Origin: JBAVEL01 sp049587715
GTDB taxonomy: Bacteria > Bacteroidota > Ignavibacteria > UBA10030 > UBA6906
NCBI GenBank assembly: GCA_049587715.1
Contig: JBAVEL010000114.1
Location: 1-10,777, forward strand
Reading direction: 5' to 3'
DNA: 10,777 nucleotides
Notes under the pieces: model-generated
Databases searched by the model: none
What the model was told of the DNA's origin: nothing
What the model saw: the letters and a program-made list of their open reading frames with translations, nothing else
Made by a program: the position numbers and the translations under genes
Shown: positions 1-6,082 of the stretch, piece by piece
How the letters are laid out: each line of letters starts with the position of its first letter
How positions within the stretch are numbered: the stretch's first letter is position 1

Positions 1-83
1 CCCCCGAATGGGCTGACCCACATCCTCCAACCGGGCATCGCTCCCGGAACCGGCAGATGCCGGAATCCCGGGCGGCGCCGGAT

Positions 84-115
84 GGCTCCGCTTGTCCCGG
101 AAGGGGAGCGGAGCC
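84..115 (+). other. Perfect hairpin in the leader of the TonB receptor gene
   Basis: Positions 84-92 (GGCTCCGCT) are perfectly complementary to 107-115 (AGCGGAGCC), a 9-bp stem whose loop can add a short CCC/GGG pairing. No T-run follows, so it is not a typical intrinsic terminator. It lies 18 nt before the ribosome-binding site of the receptor gene and could shape its mRNA leader or end an upstream transcript. A smaller hairpin, CCGGC/GCCGG, sits at 50-63. The rest of positions 1-142 shows no convincing gene and no clear -35/-10 pair; the promoter may lie to the left of the window. Confidence 0.4.
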
Positions 116-133
116 GTCAACCCACCATTACGC

Positions 134-138
134 GAGGA
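134..138 (+). promoter_or_regulatory. Ribosome-binding site that decides the receptor start
   Basis: GAGGA lies 4 nt before the ATG at 143. The frame stays open upstream to an ATG at 92, but that start would put about 17 polar residues before the signal peptide and has no such site. The ATG at 143 is therefore preferred, although the spacing is slightly short. Confidence 0.6.
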
Positions 139-142
139 CATT

Positions 143-2278
143 ATGCATAGAGCGATCCTGTTCTGCGCGGGAGCCGCGCTCCTCCTTCCGTCGGGGTTTC
201 TCCCGGCGCAGGTGGAGGAGCCGTCTCCTCCCGATTCCATGGCCACCTACGAGGTGGAAGAAATCGTGACCACGGGAACCCGCACCTATAGGAAGATCAT
301 CGATGTTCCCTGGTCCATCGAGCGGATTGACAATGTGGACTACAAGTACGACCGGAAGACCTCGGTGGACAACGTTCTGCAGGGAATTCCCGGCGTCTTT
401 TTCCAGAACCGGTACGGGAACCACGATGTCCGCATCTCCATACGCGGATTCGGAAGCCGGTCCAATTCGGGCATCCGGGGGGTGCGGATTCTGCTGGACG
501 GCATCCCCGAGTCGGAGCCCGACGGGCAGACCCGCATCGAGGCGATAGACTTCCAGTCCGTCGGGAGCATCGAGGTGGTGAAGGGGAACTCCTCCTCCCT
601 CTATACAAACGCCCCCGGGGGCGTCATCAACTTTCTGAACGACCTGCGTTTCCCCGGCACCTTCGCCACGAGCTTCAACGAGGTGGGCTCCGGAGGGCTC
701 CGGAGCAACGGGGTGAAGGCGGGGCTCTCATCGGGCGGGAACCGTCTCCTGGTCACCTACAATCATCACACCGCCAGGGGATACAGGCGGCACAGCGAGG
801 ATTTCTGGCACATCCTCAATTCCGCGGCGGAGATGCCCCTGGGGGAGGTGTCCCGGCTCAACCTCTACGGCTATTACGTGGACGGGCTGATCCGGCTGCC
901 GGGATCCCTTACGCGGGAGCAGTATGAGGCCGATCCCTTCCAGGCCAACAGCCGGGACGAGGGGCGCGACGCCATCCGCCTGACGCGCAAGGGACGCCTC
1001 GGCATCCAGTTCACCACCCGGCTGGACGACGAGGGGAACGACGAGCTGGAGCTCCTGGGGTACGGTACCATGAAGTACTTCGAGCGGACCGCACGCACCT
1101 ACCGCATCATGAACCGGAACGGGGTGGGAGCGAGCGCTCGTTATACACACCGCTCGCTCCTGTGGGGCAACCCGGACGAATTCTCCGTCGGGGGAGACCT
1201 CTTCTACCAGTACGGTCCGGTGGAGGAATACGGCAACATCGGGGGGACCAAGGGGGACGATCTGAGGTTTCTCACCGACGAGGACATTGCCAACGCGGGG
1301 TTCTACCTTCAGAACAGCCTCGGCCTGATCCCCGACCGGCTGGACTTCCTTCTCACGGCCCGGTACGACAAGGTGGTATTCGACGTGCGGAACCAGATCT
1401 TTGCCGTGGCGAACGACACCCGGCGCTTCGAGGCCGTTACTCCCAAGGCGGCGCTGAACTACAAGATTACGCCCACGGTGGCCGCGTTCGCCTCCTGGGG
1501 GCTCAGCTTCGACAGCCCGGCGGGCAACGAGCTGGACAACTACGCCCTGAGCACCCGTCCGGCGGGGCTCCTGAATCCCGACCTCCGGCCCCAGAAGTCC
1601 CGCAATCTGGAACTGGGCCTCAAGGGGAACCTGCTCCTGCCCGACGAGACCTGGTTTCGCATACTCAACTTCGAGCTGGTGCTCTTCCGGACCGTGGTGG
1701 AGGATGAGATCGTCCCCTTCGAGGTCCAGGGAGAGGTCTTCTACCGGAACGCCGCCCGGACCCGGAGGGCGGGTCTGGAGGCGGGCTTCCGGACCGAGAT
1801 CCTGAAGGGCCTCTCCTTCCAGGCGGCGTACACATTCTCCGACTTCGTGTACGAAAGCTACATTGCCCGGAGCATGGACGAAGACTCCGTCGGAAACACG
1901 GTCTTCACGGACCGGAGTTTCGCCGGAAACCGGGTGCCGAGCGTCCCCCGGCACAATCTCTTTCTGGCGCTCTCGGTGGAGCGCCCCGTGGCGCAGGCGC
2001 TCTCGGCCTTCGCCCGCCTGCGGTATACCCGCACCTCCTCCCTGGAGGCGGATGACGCCAATGCCGAGCGGGCGGAGGGTTATGCCCTGCTGGGGGCAAA
2101 TGCCGGGCTGGACTGGGTGATCGGAAATGCGGATATTCTCCTGTCGGCGGGTGTGAACAACCTCACCGACCGGCGGTATGTCGCCTTTGTGAACATCAAC
2201 TCCACCTCCCGGGAGTTCTATGAAGCCGGAGAGCCCAGAAGCTTCTTCGGGAGTCTGAATATTGGTTACAGGTTCTGA
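143..2278 (+). CDS. TonB-dependent outer-membrane receptor, FecA/PupB-like
   Basis: This 711-residue protein fits the family's usual length. A signal peptide covers about residues 1-23 (hydrophobic AILFCAGAALLLP, probable cleavage after PAQ). A TonB-box-like segment, VEEIVTTGT, follows at about 38-46. The plug domain is at about 50-170, with the typical RISIRGFGSRS, DGIPESEPDGQ and GSIEVVKGNSSSLYTNAPGG stretches. The remainder is an amphipathic beta-barrel with the usual TonB receptor C-terminus (VNNLTDRRYV, then a final strand ending in GYRF with terminal Phe). Such receptors use TonB-ExbBD energy to import iron chelates, haem, cobalamin or glycans; the plug style resembles ferric-citrate/siderophore receptors, but the substrate cannot be read from sequence. 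It is probably co-transcribed with the secreted propeller gene that starts 11 bp after its stop. Confidence 0.93.
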   Translation: MHRAILFCAGAALLLPSGFLPAQVEEPSPPDSMATYEVEEIVTTGTRTYRKIIDVPWSIERIDNVDYKYDRKTSVDNVLQGIPGVFFQNRYGNHDVRISIRGFGSRSNSGIRGVRILLDGIPESEPDGQTRIEAIDFQSVGSIEVVKGNSSSLYTNAPGGVINFLNDLRFPGTFATSFNEVGSGGLRSNGVKAGLSSGGNRLLVTYNHHTARGYRRHSEDFWHILNSAAEMPLGEVSRLNLYGYYVDGLIRLPGSLTREQYEADPFQANSRDEGRDAIRLTRKGRLGIQFTTRLDDEGNDELELLGYGTMKYFERTARTYRIMNRNGVGASARYTHRSLLWGNPDEFSVGGDLFYQYGPVEEYGNIGGTKGDDLRFLTDEDIANAGFYLQNSLGLIPDRLDFLLTARYDKVVFDVRNQIFAVANDTRRFEAVTPKAALNYKITPTVAAFASWGLSFDSPAGNELDNYALSTRPAGLLNPDLRPQKSRNLELGLKGNLLLPDETWFRILNFELVLFRTVVEDEIVPFEVQGEVFYRNAARTRRAGLEAGFRTEILKGLSFQAAYTFSDFVYESYIARSMDEDSVGNTVFTDRSFAGNRVPSVPRHNLFLALSVERPVAQALSAFARLRYTRTSSLEADDANAERAEGYALLGANAGLDWVIGNADILLSAGVNNLTDRRYVAFVNINSTSREFYEAGEPRSFFGSLNIGYRF

Positions 2279-2289
2279 AAGGTCTCCTC

Positions 2290-3924
2290 ATGATGAATCC
2301 CCGCCACGGCCTCCTCCTTCTCCTGTTTGCGGTCCCGGGTCCGGGAAGGGGGGGGGATCGGGATGCGGCCCCCGGGGAGATCCTCTCCATCGGACCCTCC
2401 TACCGCATCCGCCCGGGCTCCGTCTCCCAGACGGAGCCCTTCCTGGCGGTGCATCCCGGTGACAGGCGCGTGATGTTTGCCAGCGCCAACACCATCAATC
2501 TCTCCACGGGGTTCATCAGCGAGGGGGTGTATCTCTCCACCGACGGGGGGGCTACCTGGAGCGGGAAAGACACCTGCACGGGGCCCCCCGTCACCTTTCA
2601 CCGGGGGGATCCGGGAATCGCCGTGGATACGGCCGGGACCTTCATCCTCATACGGCTCGGGTTCTCCCCCGGGCTCTACGCCCACTACTCCACCGACAGG
2701 GGCGCGGTCTGGTCGGGGCAGCGCACGGTGGCCTCCGAAGACCAGGACCGCGCGGCCCTGGTCTCGGACGGAAGTCTCTCCAGTACCTTTGCAGGGCGGA
2801 CGTACGCCGCCTGGGTGCGGTTCTCCCCTCCGTACCCGGTTCTGACCTGCTTCACCGCGGACGGGGGGCGCACCTGGAGCACTCCTGCTCAGGTGAATGC
2901 CCCCGTCCAGCGCGGTCAGGGGGCCGACCTGGCGGTGGGCTCCGACGGCACCCTCTTCCTCTGCTGGGCGGGAGTCATCGGGGTGTCCCCCTTTACGGAG
3001 GACTTCGTGGGGTTTGCGCGCTCCACTGACGGGGGGCTCTCCTGGGCGGTGACGGAAAGCGCCTTCGACATGAACGGGATCCAGGGGATACTCCCCCAGA
3101 AGGCGAACATCCGGGTGAACGGGCTTCCCCGCATTGCGGTGGACCGGAGCGGGGGTCCGCATCACGGGTGGATCTACATTGTCACCACGCAGAAGAACCT
3201 TCCCCCCGCGGGAAGTGATCCCGATGTGATACTGCGGCGCTCCACCGACGGGGGGCTCACCTGGTCGGGCGCCCGGCGCGTGCACCAGGATCCCGTCGGA
3301 AACGGCAAGATCCAGTTCTTCCCCGCCGTCTGCACCGATTCGGGGGGAGGTGTGAACGTTCTCTACTACGACGACCGGCGCACCACGAGCGACTCTACGG
3401 GGGTGTTTCTTTCCCGCTCCACCGATGGAGGGGACACCTGGACCGATTACGAGGCCGGCGACCGGCGGTTCAGGCCCCAGGCCATCGGAGGGCTGGGGCA
3501 GGGATACCAGGGAGACAACATCGCCATCGCAGCGGCGGGGGATACCCTGCGCCCCCTCTGGATGGACAACTCCACGGGTCTCTACCAGATATGGACCAGC
3601 ACCATCCGCATCTCGTCCCTCGGGACGGGGGTGGGAGAGGAAACCCGCCCCTCATCGGCGGCCCTCATAAGGAACTACCCGAATCCCTTCAACTCCTCCA
3701 CGACCCTCGGGTTTCACCTGGAGAAGGGTGAGGACATCCTGCTGGAAGTGCTGGATGTGTCGGGTCGGAGGGTGGCGCTGCTTGCAGGGGGGTACCATCC
3801 GGCGGGCTTTCACGCCGTCCCGTTCGACGGGGGACGGCGGGGTCTTGCCAGCGGCGTCTACCTTGCGCGGCTGGTCCGGAGCGGGGGGGCTTCGGAGATC
3901 ATCCGGATGCTGCTTCTCAGGTAA
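2290..3924 (+). CDS. Secreted Asp-box (BNR) propeller protein with C-terminal sorting domain
   Basis: This 544-residue protein starts with a short hydrophobic signal segment (GLLLLLFAV, residues 7-15). AAAGG at 2278-2282, overlapping the receptor stop, is its ribosome-binding site. Six Asp-box motifs (S/T-x-D-x-G-x-T/S-W) lie at residues 83-90, 134-141, 189-196, 245-252, 318-325 and 377-384, marking a sialidase-like beta-propeller. Residues 459-544 form a sorting domain (NYPNPFNSSTTLGF, then SGVYLARL, ending RMLLLR), as in type IX-like secretion tails and FlgD-Ig-like domains. Asp boxes are structural and do not prove sialidase activity. A YRIR at 38-41 resembles the sialidase Y/F-RIP motif, but I cannot identify a full arginine triad or catalytic Tyr/Glu pair. 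It may bind or process a surface ligand delivered to the co-operonic receptor (inference). A run of nine Gs lies at codons 20-23. Confidence 0.85.
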   Translation: MMNPRHGLLLLLFAVPGPGRGGDRDAAPGEILSIGPSYRIRPGSVSQTEPFLAVHPGDRRVMFASANTINLSTGFISEGVYLSTDGGATWSGKDTCTGPPVTFHRGDPGIAVDTAGTFILIRLGFSPGLYAHYSTDRGAVWSGQRTVASEDQDRAALVSDGSLSSTFAGRTYAAWVRFSPPYPVLTCFTADGGRTWSTPAQVNAPVQRGQGADLAVGSDGTLFLCWAGVIGVSPFTEDFVGFARSTDGGLSWAVTESAFDMNGIQGILPQKANIRVNGLPRIAVDRSGGPHHGWIYIVTTQKNLPPAGSDPDVILRRSTDGGLTWSGARRVHQDPVGNGKIQFFPAVCTDSGGGVNVLYYDDRRTTSDSTGVFLSRSTDGGDTWTDYEAGDRRFRPQAIGGLGQGYQGDNIAIAAAGDTLRPLWMDNSTGLYQIWTSTIRISSLGTGVGEETRPSSAALIRNYPNPFNSSTTLGFHLEKGEDILLEVLDVSGRRVALLAGGYHPAGFHAVPFDGGRRGLASGVYLARLVRSGGASEIIRMLLLR

Positions 3925-3944
3925 CGCTACCGGAGAAGCAGCAT
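3907..3944. terminator. Bidirectional hairpin formed by the 3' ends of two convergent genes
   Basis: Positions 3907-3918 (ATGCTGCTTCTC) pair perfectly with 3933-3944 (GAGAAGCAGCAT). After one A/G mismatch, 3920-3923 (GGTA) pair with 3928-3931 (TACC... read as its complement), leaving a 4-nt loop. The total is about 16 bp, spanning both stop codons. No T-run follows on either strand, so termination may rely on the hairpin alone or on Rho. Each arm is coding sequence for the MLLLR end of one of the two sorting-tail proteins. Confidence 0.6.
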
Positions 3945-5282
3945 GCTCCGGGTGCGGACCGCAGGGGTTGCGCCGCCGCCCGGCCGGTAGAGGAGGCGGC
4001 AGAAATAGATCCCCGACGGGAGCCCCGCCGCATCAAACTCCCGGGTGTGCCTGCCCGCGGGGACTTCCCCCCGGTGCAGGACGGCCTGCTCCTCGCCCAG
4101 GATGTTGAAGACGCGCACATCCGCCGTCCCCCTTTCGGGAATCTCGAACGGGATGCGCGTGCGGGGGTTGAACGGGTTGGGGAAGTTGGGCCCCAGAGAG
4201 CACGTGGCCGGGTGCGGCACGCCCCCCCCCGGGTTGACATCGGATGCTCCCCCTTCGTAGCGCAGGATGCTTCCCCGTGCCCCCACCATGATGCCGTGCA
4301 GGGAATCCGAGAAGGCCGCATCGTACAGGGCGTTGCTGTCCGGGCTGGCCATGTCCGTCCAGGTCCGGCCCGAGTCGAATGTGACCATCATGGTCTGGGC
4401 GAAGCCGAGGGGCACCCAGGCCTCCGAGGGGGTCCGGAAGGCAAGCGCCCGCGCCTGTCCCCAGACTCCCAGGTATGTGTACTCCCATTGGATTCCGCCG
4501 TCGGTGGTGCGCACCATCCCAGCCCCGAAATCGTAATCCCCCCCGATGCCGATCACGTGCAGCGAATCGAAGTAGTGGATGTCGTAGATGGGCTCGGCTC
4601 CCACCGCCCGGGGATTCCAGACGGCGCCCCCGTCGGCGGTGCGCCAGATGACCCCCGTGATGTCGTACCGTCCGCCCGAGGCATAGCCGTAGAGCGGGTT
4701 CAGGAAGCGGATGCGCTGGAGGTCCCAGAGGAGGCGGATGGATGTGTCCACGCCGGCTTCCTGCCAGGATGCTCCTCCGTCCGTTGTTCCGTAGAGGGCG
4801 CCCGACTCCCCGGCCATCCAGCCCCGGAGGGAATCCAGGAAGTCCAGGGATGTCAGAAAGACATCCCGGATGGGAAAGAGTTCATGCGACCAGGATTCCC
4901 CGCCGTCGGTCGTGCGGAAGACGCGGGTCCCGAACTCCGGCCCCGCCAGCTCGTAACCGATGGCCCACCCCGTGCGGGTGTTCAGCATCTGGATGTCGGC
5001 AATGTCGCTCCGGGCGCCCGTTTCCTGGGCTGTCCACGTCCGCCCTCCATCCTGGGTATGGAGAATGGTGCCTCCGCCTCCGGCGGCCCATCCGCGGAGG
5101 GTGTCGGCGAGGTCCACCGCATAGAGGGGCTCTATGGTGGGGGCATCCACCACGGTCCAGGGGTTCCAGGCCCGTGCCGGGAAGGAGAAGGCCGCCCCCA
5201 GGAGCAGGAAGGCCGTCCTCCGGATTCCGGCGGGAAGTCCGGGGAAGAAGGAGAGTCTCATCCTGCCGCCAATGTAGAGCAT
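3927..5282 (-). CDS. Secreted YCF48/BNR-type propeller protein with C-terminal sorting domain
   Basis: This 451-residue protein has a signal peptide ending near FPARA (about residue 38). A propeller follows, made of repeats of the form GW-x-AG-x(n)-T-x-DGG-x-x-W. Asp boxes lie at about residues 75-83, 124-131, 166-173, 215-222, 259-266 and 301-308, and a last blade (GARGSILRYEGG) lacks one. The pattern resembles the photosystem II assembly factor YCF48/Hcf136 family, which in heterotrophs is common in secreted proteins of unknown role. Residues 365-451 form a sorting domain (NFPNPFNPRTRIPFEI, SGIYFCRLL, end MLLLR). The start is uncertain: the ATG at 5282 has a weak GGA six bases upstream, while an ATG at 5261 (MRLSFFPG) gives an equally good signal peptide. 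It converges on the other propeller gene with 2 bp between stops. Confidence 0.82.
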   Translation of the reverse strand: MLYIGGRMRLSFFPGLPAGIRRTAFLLLGAAFSFPARAWNPWTVVDAPTIEPLYAVDLADTLRGWAAGGGGTILHTQDGGRTWTAQETGARSDIADIQMLNTRTGWAIGYELAGPEFGTRVFRTTDGGESWSHELFPIRDVFLTSLDFLDSLRGWMAGESGALYGTTDGGASWQEAGVDTSIRLLWDLQRIRFLNPLYGYASGGRYDITGVIWRTADGGAVWNPRAVGAEPIYDIHYFDSLHVIGIGGDYDFGAGMVRTTDGGIQWEYTYLGVWGQARALAFRTPSEAWVPLGFAQTMMVTFDSGRTWTDMASPDSNALYDAAFSDSLHGIMVGARGSILRYEGGASDVNPGGGVPHPATCSLGPNFPNPFNPRTRIPFEIPERGTADVRVFNILGEEQAVLHRGEVPAGRHTREFDAAGLPSGIYFCRLLYRPGGGATPAVRTRSMLLLR

Positions 5283-5308
5283 GGGGGGTCCAGAAGCAAC
5301 AGCCGGAT

Positions 5309-5337
5309 TTGCATCGTTCGGCCGAATCCCCTATTTT
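5309..5337 (+). promoter_or_regulatory. Sigma-70-like promoter with a palindrome in its spacer
   Basis: TTGCAT (5309-5314) and TATTTT (5332-5337) are separated by 17 nt and lie 38 nt before the lipoprotein start. The spacer contains the perfect 10-bp palindrome TTCGGCCGAA at 5317-5326, a plausible repressor site. It falls in the 93-bp divergent gap (5283-5375). I see no equally good promoter there for the minus-strand propeller gene. Confidence 0.45.
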
Positions 5338-5375
5338 CCGGCAGCCGAAACGGACAACGATCGGGAGTGACGCGC

Positions 5376-5984
5376 ATGAAAAGAGCCGCCGTGGTGATGT
5401 GCATCCCCGTGCTTCTGGTTTTTCTGCTTCTTGATGCGGGGTGCGGGAAGAGGGAGGAGAAGAAGGAGAGCGGCCCGCCGGCCCTCACACAGGGGGAGCC
5501 GTCCCCCGGCACGGCCCTGTCGGTGGCCGGCATCCGCTGGAACGTGCCCGGCCGCTGGAGCGAGCATCCTCCCCGGCAGATGCGCGTCGCCACCTACATG
5601 GTCCCCTCCCCCGGGGAGGGCCTGGAGGCGGGGGAGGTGGCGGTGTTCTTCTTCGGCGGCGGACAGGGGGGTGATGTGGAGTCCAACATCCGGCGGTGGG
5701 TGGGGCAGTTTGAAAACGCGGGGGAGCCGGAGCGGTCTCACATGGAGGTGGACGGAATGAGGGTGGAGTTGATCGAGCTGGCGGGCGTCTTTCTGGCTCC
5801 CTCCGGCCCCATGATGCAGTCCAGCGGAAAGAAGGAAGACTACCGGCTGATGGGGGCCATCGTATCTGCGCCCGAAGGGGCCGTCTTCTTCAAGTTTACG
5901 GGTCCCGCGAAGACCGTGAAGGCCGCCGGCGAGGAATTCCGCTCCCTGATCGCCTCCATCCAAAGGGAAGGGGCCCCCTCCTGA
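5376..5984 (+). CDS. Predicted lipoprotein of unknown function
   Basis: This 202-residue protein begins MKRAAVVMCIPVLL with a hydrophobic segment and a lipobox-like LLDAGC, giving a predicted lipidated Cys23. Asp at the -3 position is unusual. GGGAG at 5363-5367 is a good ribosome-binding site 8 nt before the ATG. A charged linker (KREEKKESG) follows the Cys, then one compact alpha/beta domain (about residues 50-198): IRWNVPGRWSE, a beta stretch VAVFFFGGG, the helix SNIRRWVGQF, VDGMRVELIEL, and VFFKFTGPAKTV with a C-terminal helix. This alternation suggests a PsbP/Mog1-like fold, which is an impression rather than a match. The frame is open far upstream to 4047, but that stretch is antisense to the propeller gene and is not a real extension. 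It converges on the methyltransferase gene. Confidence 0.78.
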   Translation: MKRAAVVMCIPVLLVFLLLDAGCGKREEKKESGPPALTQGEPSPGTALSVAGIRWNVPGRWSEHPPRQMRVATYMVPSPGEGLEAGEVAVFFFGGGQGGDVESNIRRWVGQFENAGEPERSHMEVDGMRVELIELAGVFLAPSGPMMQSSGKKEDYRLMGAIVSAPEGAVFFKFTGPAKTVKAAGEEFRSLIASIQREGAPS

Positions 5985-5998
5985 GACATCCGGCCCTG

Positions 5999-6013
5999 CG
6001 GGCGGCTCGCCCG
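5999..6013. terminator. Short GC-rich hairpin after the lipoprotein gene
   Basis: CGGGCG (5999-6004) pairs with CGCCCG (6008-6013) around a 3-nt loop, 15 nt after the lipoprotein stop. No T-run follows. It is a possible terminator for the plus-strand transcript. Confidence 0.3.
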
Positions 6014-6051
6014 GGGGGAGGCCTCAGGCCGGACCTCTGAGCCCGCCTGCG

Positions 6052-6073
6052 TCATCCGCCCCATGGCGGATGA
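6052..6073. terminator. Perfect 9-bp hairpin between convergent genes
   Basis: TCATCCGCC (6052-6060) and GGCGGATGA (6065-6073) form a perfect stem with the tetraloop CCAT, starting 9 nt beyond the methyltransferase stop on the minus strand. It lies in the 98-bp convergent gap 5985-6082. The absence of a T-run on either side lowers confidence in intrinsic termination. Confidence 0.45.
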
Positions 6074-6082
6074 GGGCCCTCC

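Noticed and set aside
1..142. Possible cobalamin riboswitch before the TonB receptor gene (GGAATCCCGGGCGG and GGGGAGCGGAGCC look superficially similar to parts of it)
   Set aside because: The conserved GCCACTG-type and 3' box elements are not visible, and only about 18 nt separate the last resemblance from the ribosome-binding site, too little for the remaining helices.
728..1954. 408-residue open frame antisense to the TonB receptor
   Set aside because: Its translation shows no domain features and is explained by GC-rich codon bias of the receptor gene on the other strand.
2266..3285. 339-residue open frame antisense to the Asp-box protein
   Set aside because: A compositional shadow: Gly/Pro/Arg-rich, no motif, no ribosome-binding site consistent with a gene.
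2290..3924. Annotation of the Asp-box protein as an active sialidase
   Set aside because: Asp boxes occur in many non-enzymatic propellers; YRIR at residues 38-41 is not a clean RIP motif and the arginine triad and Tyr/Glu pair could not be identified.
4047..5375. Long open frame on the plus strand joined to the lipoprotein
   Set aside because: It is antisense to the second propeller gene, has low-complexity Pro/Gly/Arg translation, and the real start at 5376 has a good ribosome-binding site and signal sequence.
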